From Clostridium chauvoei (GTDB lineage: Bacteria > Bacillota > Clostridia > Clostridiales > Clostridiaceae), in assembly GCF_002327185.1 (NCBI RefSeq), contig NZ_CP018624.1:434001-498000 (forward strand): DNA of 64,000 nt, read 5' to 3'. Position 1 is the stretch's first letter. The number at the start of each line of letters is the position of its first letter. Below are positions 1-8,639 of this stretch, piece after piece. A program made the translations under genes and the position numbers. The notes below the pieces were generated by a model. That model did not search any database. It was given only the letters and a program-made list of their open reading frames with translations, and was not told where the DNA came from.

Positions 1-29
1 AGTGGAAATTTAAATAAGAGGGAAAAGAA

Positions 30-1136
30 ATGAACTTTAAAGAATTAGGAATAAATGAAAATATAATAAAAACATTAAAAAATAATGGGATAGTAAGCCC
101 GACTGAGATTCAAAAATATAGTATCAAAGATATATTAAATGGTAAGGATATTATAGCGGAAGCACAAACAGGTACAGGTAAAACATTAGCCTTTTTATTA
201 CCTATATTTGAAAATATTTCACTATCATCTAAAGATATTCAATGTTTAATAATAACGCCAACAAGAGAGCTAGCAATACAAATTACTGAAGAGGCTACAA
301 AACTAAAAGAAGGTAAAGATATTGGTATTCTAGCAATGTATGGAGGCAAGGATATAGGAGCACAGTTAAATAAGTTAAAAGGCAATATTCAAATTATTAT
401 TGCTACACCAGGAAGACTTCTTGATCATATAAAGAGAAAAACTGTCGATTTAAAGAAATTAAAAACTATAGTTATTGATGAAGCGGACCAAATGTTACTT
501 ATGGGCTTTAGAAATGAAATAGATATAATAATGAAGGAAAAACCTAAAAAAGTTCAAACTTTATGTTTTTCTGCAACTATGGATTCAGCAGTTAAAAAAC
601 TAGCATATAGATATATGAGTGAACCATCAGTTATTTCTGTTAAGAAAGAAGAAGTAACATTAGAAAATATCAGACAGCAAGTAGTAGAAACTACAGACAG
701 ATTAAAAAGAGATGCTTTATGTAAAGTTCTAGATGAAGATAATCCTTTTATGGCTATTATATTCTGTAGAACAAAAAGAAGAGCAGACGAGCTTGAAGTA
801 GTTATGCATAGAAGAGGATACAACTGTAAGGTAATACATAGCGATATACCACAAAACAAACGTGAGAGAATTATGAAGTCCTTTAGAAATGCAGACATAC
901 AATATCTAATTGCAACAGATGTTGCTTCAAGAGGTTTAGATATAGGGGGAGTAAGTCACATATACAATTATGATATTCCTGAAAAGGTAGAAACATACAT
1001 TCATCGTATAGGTAGAACAGGTAGAGCTGGTGAAGATGGATATACATGCCTATTTGTAGATAAGAAAGATTTAAGGTTATTAGGGGATATAGAAAAGGAA
1101 ATAAAATTTACAATACAAAGAAGAGTTTTTGAGTAA
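30..1136 (+). CDS. DEAD-box ATP-dependent RNA helicase
   Basis: Unwinds short RNA duplexes using ATP, probably in ribosome assembly or cold-stress mRNA handling. The 368-residue protein has the complete superfamily 2 set: Q-motif region near residues 7-30, AQTGTGKT (45-52), PTREL (77-81), TPGR (126-129), DEAD (150-153), SAT (181-183), ATDVASRGLDI and HRIGRTGR (325-332). It ends soon after motif VI, so it is a minimal two-RecA-domain helicase without the basic or RRM tail of CsdA/DbpA-type enzymes. The ATG follows a purine-rich stretch (agaggg). Family membership is certain; the cellular role is inferred. Confidence 0.95.
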   Translation: MNFKELGINENIIKTLKNNGIVSPTEIQKYSIKDILNGKDIIAEAQTGTGKTLAFLLPIFENISLSSKDIQCLIITPTRELAIQITEEATKLKEGKDIGILAMYGGKDIGAQLNKLKGNIQIIIATPGRLLDHIKRKTVDLKKLKTIVIDEADQMLLMGFRNEIDIIMKEKPKKVQTLCFSATMDSAVKKLAYRYMSEPSVISVKKEEVTLENIRQQVVETTDRLKRDALCKVLDEDNPFMAIIFCRTKRRADELEVVMHRRGYNCKVIHSDIPQNKRERIMKSFRNADIQYLIATDVASRGLDIGGVSHIYNYDIPEKVETYIHRIGRTGRAGEDGYTCLFVDKKDLRLLGDIEKEIKFTIQRRVFE

Positions 1137-1459
1137 AATATGTAATGTTATCTATTTTTTGTATAAGATTTTTTTGAATTAAATAAAATAACTAAAAATT
1201 TAATATTGGTTAATGGAAATTACCCCCTTTTTATAAAATCCATATATTATTATAATAAATTGTGATGAATATTAGTAAGAAATCATTTAGATTTAAATAA
1301 TTTTAAATAAATAAGTAATTTTTTTAAAAATTTCAACAAATTACTTTATTTGATTTTATAAATTTTGTTATTTATAATTTATAAATCGTCAATTTAATAA
1401 CAAATAAAATGCTTTAATAAAAATTAAAAAATTTAATTATCAAAGTAGGGGGTAGTTTT
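1137..1459. other. AT-rich intergenic region
   Basis: About 320 bases separate the helicase gene from the PucR-type regulator. I see only poly-A/T stretches, with no convincing hairpin terminator, ORF or palindrome. It must hold the promoter of the regulator, but no single -35/-10 pair stands out. Confidence 0.5.
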
Positions 1460-2605
1460 GTGGCTATAACAGTTAAGGAAGCTCTTGAACTTCAGATACT
1501 AGATGGGTTTGAAGTAGTAGCAGGAAAAAATGGTTTATCTAAAGAAATAACAAATGTAGCTGTTTGGGATTATGAAACAGGGGACTTGATAAAGAAAAAT
1601 TTTAGAGCGGGAGATTTTGCATTAAGTACATTAGTAGCAATAAAAGATGATATAAGAAAATTATATGACAGCGTACAAAGGATGATTGATATTGGAATAA
1701 CTTGTTTAGCTATTAAAAATATATATTTCGATTATATTCCAGAAGATGTATTGGATATTGCAAATAAAAATAACTTTGTACTAATGCTATTTAAGGATAC
1801 GTTTACAGAAGATGTAATAGTAGAAGTAAATAAAGCGATTATAATAAAGAAAGAATTTGAAAATTTAGCTCTACAAATAGATAAAATATTATATGATAAT
1901 TTAAATGAAGCAACTATAAAAAAACTTGCTTATAATATAAATGTTAATTTTAAAGAGAAAAATATAGTTGCATATTGCAAGAAAAAAAATAATAAGCTAA
2001 TTGGATTAAGAGAGTTTTCTCATGAAGAAGCTCAAGATGTTTATAGTAGAGTAATTCACTATAAAGGTGGATACTTAGTCATTAATACTTTTAATGATGT
2101 TGATTTAGATGATATTGAAAATATTATTTTAAGAAGGCTAGAGTGGTTAGGATTTTCAAATAAAGAATATTTTATAGGAATTAGTAATTTACATGAGAAG
2201 CTTTGTGATTTGGACAAGTCTATTCAAGAAAGTTTATATGCATTTAAGCATTCCAAAACTTATAACAAAGATATTGCATTCTTTAGAAAGATAGGATTAA
2301 ATAGAATTTTTATACCTATTTTAGATAATCCTTGGGTGCAAAAATATTATAGTGAAGTAATTGAACCGTTAATTCAATATGATAAGAGTAATGATACTGA
2401 ATTAGTAAAAACAGCTATAAAATATATTGAAAATAATGGAGATATAAAGACAACAGCTGAAGAATTATTCCAACATGGAAATACTGTAAGGTATAGAATT
2501 GATAAAATAAATAAAATAATTAGTGCCCATTGCAAAAATGAACACTTCTATGAAGAGTTAGCTGTAGGTGTTAGAATATATACCTTGCTTAATAATCCAT
2601 TGTAA
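1460..2605 (+). CDS. PucR-family transcriptional regulator
   Basis: A 381-residue regulator. It begins with a PucR N-terminal-like domain (VKEALELQILDGFEVVAG) and ends with the PucR C-terminal helix-turn-helix, visible as DIKTTAEELFQHGNTVRYRI near residue 335 onward. This family usually senses small nitrogenous metabolites and activates adjacent catabolic genes. The start is GTG, set by the strong upstream SD tagggggta (1445-1453). It lies directly upstream of speF-potE on the same strand, separated by a terminator and a structured leader. Control of ornithine decarboxylation is therefore a reasonable inference but not shown. Confidence 0.85.
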   Translation: MAITVKEALELQILDGFEVVAGKNGLSKEITNVAVWDYETGDLIKKNFRAGDFALSTLVAIKDDIRKLYDSVQRMIDIGITCLAIKNIYFDYIPEDVLDIANKNNFVLMLFKDTFTEDVIVEVNKAIIIKKEFENLALQIDKILYDNLNEATIKKLAYNINVNFKEKNIVAYCKKKNNKLIGLREFSHEEAQDVYSRVIHYKGGYLVINTFNDVDLDDIENIILRRLEWLGFSNKEYFIGISNLHEKLCDLDKSIQESLYAFKHSKTYNKDIAFFRKIGLNRIFIPILDNPWVQKYYSEVIEPLIQYDKSNDTELVKTAIKYIENNGDIKTTAEELFQHGNTVRYRIDKINKIISAHCKNEHFYEELAVGVRIYTLLNNPL

Positions 2606-2637
2606 TTTTTACAATGGATTATATTTTTTATTTTTAA
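2594..2637 (+). terminator. Rho-independent terminator after the PucR gene
   Basis: The 10-bp stem AATCCATTGT (2594-2603) / ACAATGGATT (2611-2620) is followed by a T-rich tail. The stem overlaps the last codons of the regulator gene. Confidence 0.75.
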
Positions 2638-2640
2638 ATA

Positions 2641-2783
2641 TTACAAGACCAAGGGCAGTAATAAAGGTGTATTATATGTACTGTAGTAAAACAAATCACG
2701 AATCTAAGCGGTCGTAAGACACTTAGAGATATTTAAATATAAATTCTTATAGTGATTATTTAAGTATGATTAATATGATTTTA
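2641..2783 (+). promoter_or_regulatory. Structured 5' leader of speF-potE (possible cis-regulatory RNA)
   Basis: Nested helices can be drawn directly. CAGTA (2656-2660) pairs with TACTG (2679-2683). AATCAC (2694-2699) pairs with GTGATT (2752-2757) and encloses TCTAAG (2703-2708) / CTTAGA (2722-2727). That inner stem is capped by GTC-GUAA-GAC (2711-2720), a GNRA tetraloop hairpin. The leader overlaps a short ORF with its own SD. I recognise no known riboswitch class here; lysine, guanidine and T-box signatures are absent. In enterobacteria speF is controlled by an ornithine-sensing leader peptide, so a functional analogue is plausible. Folding was done by eye. Confidence 0.45.
2676..2717 (+). 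CDS. Possible 13-residue leader peptide upstream of speF
   Basis: ATG at 2676 opens MYCSKTNHESKRS and stops at TAA 2715-2717. A clear SD, AAAGGTG (2663-2669), lies 6 bases before the start. The stop codon is the GUAA tetraloop of the leader hairpin, so a ribosome finishing or stalling here would mask that structure. The peptide is basic and rich in K, R, S and N. It does not share the sequence of enterobacterial SpeFL. Chance occurrence of such a short ORF is a real alternative; the SD and its position are the only support. Confidence 0.4.
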   Translation: MYCSKTNHESKRS

Positions 2784-2796
2784 CAGGGGGAAAACT

Positions 2797-4998
2797 ATGA
2801 ATAATTTAAAAATTGCTTATATGCCAGAATCAAAAAAATATTTTGATACTAAAAGAGAATTAGTTTTAGCAAATGAAACAGATTTTACAGATGTAGCAGC
2901 AGTAGTATTAACTGATTCAGATGTAGAGTTAATAAATGCAGCTTACGACACTAAATTTGGTATTCCAATATTTATTGTATTAAAAGATACAGACAAGTTA
3001 TCAAGTGACTTTGCTGAAAAAGCATATCGTGTGATAGATGGAAACACTTTTGATGCTAAACTTTATACAAGAGTTATTGAAAATGCAGCAGTTCAATATG
3101 AAGAAAAAATGTTACCTCCATTCTTTAAAACTTTAACTAGCTATGTAGAAAGAGGAAATGTTCAATTTGACTGTCCAGGACATCAAGGTGGACAATATTT
3201 CCGTAAACATCCAGCTGGTAGATATCTTTATGAATTCTTTGGAGAAAATGTTTTTAGAGCAGATATATGTAACGCAGACGTTGCATTAGGAGATTTATTA
3301 ATTCATGAAGGTCCAGCAGTTGATGCAGAACAAAATGCAGCTAGAATTTACAATGCGGACAAGACTTACTTTGTAATGAATGGTACTAGTGCATCAAACA
3401 ATGTTGTTGTAGGATCATTAGTTTCACCAGGAGACTTAGTATTATTTGATAGAAATAATCACAAATCAGTATATAACTCAGCTTTAGTTCAAAATGGAGC
3501 AACTCCTGTATATTTAGAAACAGGACGTAATCCATATGGATTTATCGGAGGAATCGACGCTCATTGCTTTGATGAAAAATATATAAGAGAAGAAATAAGC
3601 AAGGTTGATCCAGAAAAAGCTAATGAAAAGAGACCTTTCAGATTAGCAGTAATTCAACTTGGAACATACGATGGAACTATTTACAATGCAAGACAAGTTG
3701 TTGATAAGATAGGACATCTATGTGATTATATCTTATTTGACTCTGCTTGGGTAGGATATGAACAATTCATTCCAATGATGAGAGACTGTTCACCATTACT
3801 ACTTGAATTAGATGAAAATGATCCAGGAATATTTGTAACTCAATCAGTTCACAAACAACAAGCTGGTTTCTCACAAGCATCACAAATTCATAAGAAAGAT
3901 AGTCATATAAATGGACAACGTCGTTATGTTGATCATAAGAGATTTAATAACTCATTTATGCTTTATGCATCAACAAGTCCATTCTATCCTTTATATTCAA
4001 CTTTAGATGTAAATGCTAAGATGCAAGAAGGAGAAGCAGGAAGACGTTTATGGGCTGACTGTATAAAACTAGGTGTTGAAGCTAGAAAATCAGTTCTTAA
4101 GAACTGTTCAATGATAAAACCATTTATTCCACCAGTAGTAAACGGAAAGAAATGGGAAGATTGTGATACAGAAGAAATAGCAAATAACATTGATTTCTTT
4201 AGATTTGTACCAGGCGAAAAGTGGCATTCATTTGAAGGATATGGAGAAAACCAATACTTCGTTGATCCAAACAAATTCATGTTAACAACACCAGGTATCA
4301 ATGCTGAAACTGGAGAATATGAAGATTTTGGTATCCCTGCTACTATATTAGCAAACTATTTAAGAGAAGTAGGAATAATTCCAGAAAAGAATGATTTAAA
4401 CTCTATATTATTCTTATTAACTCCAGCAGAAACTTCAACTAAAATGGAAAACTTAGTTGCTCAATTTGTAAAATTTGAAAAACTAGTTAAAGAAGATGCA
4501 CCATTAAGCGAAGTTTTACCAAGCTTATACAAAAAGAATATAGAACGTTACAAAGGCTATACTATAAGACAATTATGCCAAGAAATGCATGATTTCTATA
4601 AGAATAGTGATGCTAAGAATTATCAAAAGAGATTATTTAGATCAGAATACCTACCAACTAGAGGAATGGTATATGACAAAAATGAAACAGAAGCAAGAGT
4701 AATGACAGCTCAAGATGCTAAATGGGCTTTAATAAGAAATAATGCTAAATTAGTTCCATTAGAAAATATAGTAGGTGAAATAGCATTAGAAGGTGCTCTT
4801 CCATACCCACCAGGAGTATTCTGTGTAGTTCCAGGTGAAGTTTGGAGTGAAACAGCTAGAGTATACTTTACAATATTACAAGATGGAATAAATCAATTCC
4901 CAGGCTTTGCTCCAGAAATTCAAGGTGTTTATCTTGAAGAACAAAATGATGGTAAAGTTAAAGCATTTGGATATGTATTAGATAATAAGCATATTTAA
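2797..4998 (+). CDS. speF: Ornithine decarboxylase, inducible SpeF type
   Basis: PLP-dependent cytosolic enzyme converting ornithine to putrescine and CO2, consuming a proton. The 733-residue length fits the large fold-I bacterial Orn/Lys/Arg decarboxylases. It has an N-terminal wing domain, then the PLP-binding domain with FDCPGHQGG, NADKTYFVMNGTSASN and the Schiff-base lysine in SVHKQQAGFSQ (K353), then a C-terminal domain with ALPYPPGV. From memory it is strikingly close to E. coli SpeF over its full length, including LFDRNNHKS and CDYILFDSAWVGYEQF. The downstream PotE homologue makes ornithine the most likely substrate rather than lysine or arginine. The ATG follows the SD cagggggaa. Confidence 0.95.
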   Translation: MNNLKIAYMPESKKYFDTKRELVLANETDFTDVAAVVLTDSDVELINAAYDTKFGIPIFIVLKDTDKLSSDFAEKAYRVIDGNTFDAKLYTRVIENAAVQYEEKMLPPFFKTLTSYVERGNVQFDCPGHQGGQYFRKHPAGRYLYEFFGENVFRADICNADVALGDLLIHEGPAVDAEQNAARIYNADKTYFVMNGTSASNNVVVGSLVSPGDLVLFDRNNHKSVYNSALVQNGATPVYLETGRNPYGFIGGIDAHCFDEKYIREEISKVDPEKANEKRPFRLAVIQLGTYDGTIYNARQVVDKIGHLCDYILFDSAWVGYEQFIPMMRDCSPLLLELDENDPGIFVTQSVHKQQAGFSQASQIHKKDSHINGQRRYVDHKRFNNSFMLYASTSPFYPLYSTLDVNAKMQEGEAGRRLWADCIKLGVEARKSVLKNCSMIKPFIPPVVNGKKWEDCDTEEIANNIDFFRFVPGEKWHSFEGYGENQYFVDPNKFMLTTPGINAETGEYEDFGIPATILANYLREVGIIPEKNDLNSILFLLTPAETSTKMENLVAQFVKFEKLVKEDAPLSEVLPSLYKKNIERYKGYTIRQLCQEMHDFYKNSDAKNYQKRLFRSEYLPTRGMVYDKNETEARVMTAQDAKWALIRNNAKLVPLENIVGEIALEGALPYPPGVFCVVPGEVWSETARVYFTILQDGINQFPGFAPEIQGVYLEEQNDGKVKAFGYVLDNKHI

Positions 4999-5004
4999 TT
5001 ATTA

Positions 5005-5037
5005 AAAGTAGCTTATAGATAAGCTATAAGCTACTTT
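5005..5037 (+). repeat. Perfect 14-bp inverted repeat between speF and potE
   Basis: AAAGTAGCTTATAG (5005-5018) and CTATAAGCTACTTT (5024-5037) flank a 5-base loop. No T-tract follows, so it is unlikely to be a strong terminator. It may stabilise the speF 3' end or lower potE expression. Confidence 0.6.
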
Positions 5038-5090
5038 ATACTCAAATCAAAATTAAAGATTAAAATAATAAAAAGGATTGGGTAATAATT

Positions 5091-6434
5091 ATGGAAAAAC
5101 AAAAAAATAAGATGAGTGTAATGCAGTTAACTATGATAACTGCAATAAACATGATGGGATCAGGTATAATAATGCTACCAACTAAGTTAGCAGAAGTTGG
5201 TACCATGTCTATACTATCATGGGTAGTAACAGGTATTGGATCTATGGCATTAGCTTATGCTTTTGCTCAATGCGGAATGTTTAGTCGTAAACCAGGTGGA
5301 ATGGGCGGATACGCTGAATATTCACATGGAAAATCAGGAAACTTCATGGCAAATTATTCATACGGTATATCTTTATTAATAGCTAATATAGCAATAGCAA
5401 TATCAGCAGTTGGATATGCAACAGTATTATTTGATTTAGACCTTTCTCCAGTGGCAGTAGGTTTATGTACAATATTTACTTTATGGCTTGCTACTGTATT
5501 AAACTTTGGAGGAGCTAGAATAACAGGTAAAATTGGTTCATTTACAGTTTGGGGAGTAATAATTCCAGTATTAGTAATGTCTACAGTTGGTTGGTTCTGG
5601 TTTAGTGGAGCAGACTATGCAGCAGCTTGGAATCCTCACAATTTCTCATTCTTTGATGGTATAGGTAAATCAATTTCAATAACATTATGGGCATTTTTAG
5701 GATTAGAATCAGCTTCAGCTAATATGGATGCTGTTGATAACCCACAAAAAAATGTTCCAATAGCATGCTTAGGTGGAACTATAGGCGCAGCAATTATATA
5801 TATTATATCTACAAATGTTATTGCTGGTATTGTACCAAATGCAGATTTATTAAACTCTAATGCACCATTTGGATTAGCTTTTGCAACAATGTTTACTCCA
5901 GTAATAGGTAAAATAGTAATGGGTATGATGGTAATGTCATGCTTCGGGTCATTATTAGGATGGCAATTTACTATAGCAGGTGTATTTAGAACATCAGCTA
6001 TTGAAGGATATTTCCCAAAAATATTCGGAAAAGTTACAAAGTCAGAGACACCAATAATTGGTATGGTTGTAATAACTATAATCCAATCTTTACTTGCATT
6101 AATGACAGTTAGTCCAAGTTTATCAAAACAATTTGATGTACTTGTTAACTTAGCAGTAGTTACAAATGTAATCCCTTATTTATTATCAATGGGTGCTGTT
6201 AATGTAATTTTAAGATCAGAGAATGTAGCAAATAAAAAAGTTAAGATTACAACATTTATTTCTATAATTGCATCAATATATAGTTTATATGCATTATATT
6301 CTTCAGGACTTGAATCAATGTTCTATGGATCAATAGTAACATTTGCAGGTTGGGTATTATATGGATTTGTTTCATATAAATTCGATTTAAAGAAGAATCA
6401 AATAGAAGTAGATAAGGTTAATATACAATCTTAA
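5091..6434 (+). CDS. potE: Ornithine:putrescine antiporter PotE
   Basis: Inner-membrane APC-superfamily antiporter that exports putrescine in exchange for ornithine, completing the acid-consuming cycle begun by SpeF. The 447-residue protein has about 12 hydrophobic segments. It carries blocks I recall as PotE signatures: NMMGSGIIMLPTKLAEVGT, CGMFSRKPGGMGGYAEY, STNVIAGIVPNA, and the C-terminal LYALYSSG and YGSIVTFAGW. These match E. coli PotE more closely than CadB or AdiC. It lies about 90 bases after speF with no terminator T-tract between, so the two are probably co-transcribed. Confidence 0.94.
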   Translation: MEKQKNKMSVMQLTMITAINMMGSGIIMLPTKLAEVGTMSILSWVVTGIGSMALAYAFAQCGMFSRKPGGMGGYAEYSHGKSGNFMANYSYGISLLIANIAIAISAVGYATVLFDLDLSPVAVGLCTIFTLWLATVLNFGGARITGKIGSFTVWGVIIPVLVMSTVGWFWFSGADYAAAWNPHNFSFFDGIGKSISITLWAFLGLESASANMDAVDNPQKNVPIACLGGTIGAAIIYIISTNVIAGIVPNADLLNSNAPFGLAFATMFTPVIGKIVMGMMVMSCFGSLLGWQFTIAGVFRTSAIEGYFPKIFGKVTKSETPIIGMVVITIIQSLLALMTVSPSLSKQFDVLVNLAVVTNVIPYLLSMGAVNVILRSENVANKKVKITTFISIIASIYSLYALYSSGLESMFYGSIVTFAGWVLYGFVSYKFDLKKNQIEVDKVNIQS

Positions 6435-6458
6435 ATAAATTAATAAGTGTTTTTATGG

Positions 6459-6505
6459 AAAAGGATGTTAAAAAATGATTTAGTCATTTTTTAACATCCT
6501 TTTTC
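6459..6505 (+). terminator. Terminator of speF-potE
   Basis: A 20-bp stem, AAAAGGATGTTAAAAAATGA (6459-6478), pairs with TCATTTTTTAACATCCTTTT from 6484. A run of T follows. Confidence 0.9.
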
Positions 6506-6594
6506 TATAGTAAATATTAAGTGGATAAGTAAAAAGAAGATTGATATAATATTTTTGGAAGAAATTAAGGTTTGATTTACAAAGGAGTTATTAA

Positions 6595-7559
6595 ATGAAA
6601 TACTATTTAGCACCAATGGAAGGAATTACAGGGTATATATATAGAAATTCTTATGAAAAATTCTTTCATAATATTGATAAATATTTTACGCCATTTATTG
6701 TTCCAAATACAAGTAGAAGTCTTAAAACTAAAGAGTTAAGAGATGTGTTACCTGAAAATAATAAAGGTATGAATATAGTGCCTCAAATACTTACTAATGA
6801 TTCAGAAGGATTTATTGTTACCTCTAGAAAGTTAAATCAGTTAGGTTATAATGAAGTAAATTTAAATTTAGGTTGTCCTTCAGGAACTGTTGTCTCAAAA
6901 AATAAAGGAGCTGGATTTTTAGCTAAAAGAGAAGAGTTAGATAAATTTTTAGATGAGATATTTAAAATAGATAATATGAAAATTTCAGTAAAAACTAGAA
7001 TAGGTAAAGATAGTCCAGAAGAGTTTTATGAATTAATAAATATATATAATAAATATCCTATAGAAGAATTAATTATTCATCCAAGAACAAGAGAAGATTT
7101 TTATGGAAATAAACCTAATTTAGAAGTGTTTAAAGATTCATTATCTTTAAGTAAAAGTCCTGTATGTTACAATGGGGACATTTTTACTAGCGATGATTAT
7201 AACAAGTTTACAAAAGCTTTTCCAGAAGTAGAATCAATAATGGTAGGGAGAGGGATATTAGCTAACCCAGGGTTAATAAACAATATAAAAAATAACACTA
7301 ATATAGATAAAAAGATACTAAGAGAATTTCATGATGAAATTTTATCTGAATATATAGGATTATTTAATGAAGATAAAAATGCAATGTTTAGAATGAAGGA
7401 ACTATGGGGATACATGATTTATCTCTTTTCAGATAATAAAAAGTATGCTAAAAAAATAAAAAAAGCAAAAAGTTAAATGATTATAATGAGGCTGTTTCTA
7501 GTTTATTTGAAGAACAAGAAATTATAGAAGGAGCAGGATTATTTTATAATCAAGATTAA
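6595..7559 (+). pseudogene. tRNA-dihydrouridine synthase, frameshifted near its 3' end
   Basis: FMN-dependent enzyme reducing uridine in the tRNA D-loop. The first frame (6595-7476, 293 aa) begins LAPMEGITGYIYRN and contains VNLNLGCPSGTVVSKNKGAG with the catalytic cysteine, the KTRIG block, IHPRTREDFY, YNGDIFTSDD and VGRGILANP. It stops at 7474-7476 just after an A-run. Reading the other frame from 7473 continues KLNDYNEAVSSLFEEQEII and ends naturally at 7557-7559. One A missing from the run 7467-7471 would restore a full 321-residue protein. Only about 28 C-terminal residues are affected, so the product may still be active. Start ATG follows the SD aaaggag. Confidence 0.85.
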
Positions 7560-7583
7560 ATAGATTACAAAATGTTTTATACT

Positions 7584-7643
7584 ATTGGTAACCAATGGCA
7601 TAAATTCTACATAATATAATAGTACAAAATAATAATTATGTAG
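7584..7643 (+). promoter_or_regulatory. Palindrome, -10 element and SD-side hairpin upstream of the 7656 gene
   Basis: ATTGGTAACCAAT (7584-7596) is a perfect odd palindrome in the -35 area. TATAAT (7615-7620) is a good -10. CTACATAAT (7607-7615) can pair with ATTATGTAG (7635-7643), whose last bases start the SD taggagg. Possible operator and translational hairpin; inference from layout only. Confidence 0.35.
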
Positions 7644-7655
7644 GAGGCATTTTAT

Positions 7656-7982
7656 ATGGGAATTTGTAATGTATTTTATAATGTAAATAAGATAATAGTT
7701 AAACCTGGATTACAATGTTCATATATAAAGTTTTCAAAACAATTAAATCAATATTTAATTAATAGATATTGTAAGTATTATTTGGGATTACAACTTTATG
7801 AAAGCAAAGAGAATCCTTGCGTATTTTATGTTGTAGCATCCTATAGAGATATACCTGGTGTGTATGAAGCAGCAGAAAAAATAGGAGAGGATATAAGCAA
7901 TATTTATGATGAGTGTTGGGGTAATTCAGTTAAACGTATTTCAATCTTAAGTTTTGTAAATTGTAAAAGAATAATCTCATAG
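7656..7982 (+). CDS. Hypothetical 108-residue protein
   Basis: I do not recognise this family. The ATG has a strong SD, taggaggc (7641-7648). The protein is soluble-looking, tyrosine-rich and has five cysteines, with no membrane segment or signal peptide. It stands alone between the broken dus gene and the ECF sigma operon, with its own apparent promoter and a strong terminator, so it is probably a real monocistronic gene. Confidence 0.6.
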   Translation: MGICNVFYNVNKIIVKPGLQCSYIKFSKQLNQYLINRYCKYYLGLQLYESKENPCVFYVVASYRDIPGVYEAAEKIGEDISNIYDECWGNSVKRISILSFVNCKRIIS

Positions 7983-8003
7983 TAAATTAAAATAATAAAC
8001 AAT

Positions 8004-8041
8004 AAAAATACTTCAGTAAAATTAAACTGAAGTATTTTTTA
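8004..8041 (+). terminator. Terminator after the 7656 gene
   Basis: The stem AAAAATACTTCAGT (8004-8017) pairs with ACTGAAGTATTTTT from 8026 and ends in T6. Confidence 0.9.
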
Positions 8042-8110
8042 TAAATAATTATAAAAAAATCCAACCTTATATAAAATCAATCGTATATATATGGTGAAGG
8101 AGGTGATAGA

Positions 8111-8638
8111 TTGCAGTTTGAATACTTAATAAAGCTTTATCAAAAGGACATTTATAGGCTTTGTCTAAAGTTAACTAAAAATGAAGGTGAAGCAGATGAT
8201 TTGTTTCAAGAAGTTTGGTTAAAGGCGTTTAAAAATAGAGAATCTATTATTACAGAATCTCATAAAGTGAAATCATGGCTAATAACTATTTGCATCAATA
8301 CATATAGAGATATATATTCAAAAAGAAAAAGATGGCTTAATATTATTCAAGACTTTTTTGATTCAGAGGAAAAAGATTTTAAGATAAATTCAGCAACAAG
8401 AAAAGAAGAAGAGATAGAAAATATATTTTTTAAAAAGGAAGATGCTTATATTATTGAAAGCTTATTAAAAGAAATAGATGATAAATATAGAATACCAATT
8501 ATATTACATTTTTATCATGATCTTAAGTATGAAAATATTTCACAAATTTTATCTATACCTATTGGAACTGTTAAATATCGCGTACATATAGGAAAAAAGA
8601 AATTAAGGGAAAAGTTAATTTTAAAAGGGAGGAATTAG
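8111..8638 (+). CDS. ECF-type RNA polymerase sigma factor
   Basis: A 175-residue sigma-70 family protein of extracytoplasmic-function type. Region 2 is visible as EADDLFQEVWLKAFKN near residues 26-41. Region 4 is visible as YENISQILSIPIGTVKYRVH near the C-terminus. A variable acidic linker joins them. The start is TTG, fixed by a near-perfect SD, aaggaggtga (8097-8106). It is followed after one base by a small membrane protein gene that is probably its anti-sigma factor. The signal it responds to is unknown. Confidence 0.9.
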   Translation: MQFEYLIKLYQKDIYRLCLKLTKNEGEADDLFQEVWLKAFKNRESIITESHKVKSWLITICINTYRDIYSKRKRWLNIIQDFFDSEEKDFKINSATRKEEEIENIFFKKEDAYIIESLLKEIDDKYRIPIILHFYHDLKYENISQILSIPIGTVKYRVHIGKKKLREKLILKGRN

Positions 8639-8639
8639 A

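Noticed and set aside
2606-2796. Lysine, guanidine or T-box riboswitch upstream of speF
   Set aside because: None of the conserved cores of these classes is present. The leader is recorded as an unassigned structure instead.
2766-2807. Second short ORF starting at ATG 2766 overlapping the speF start
   Set aside because: No SD, and it shares the speF ribosome-binding region. It looks like a chance frame.
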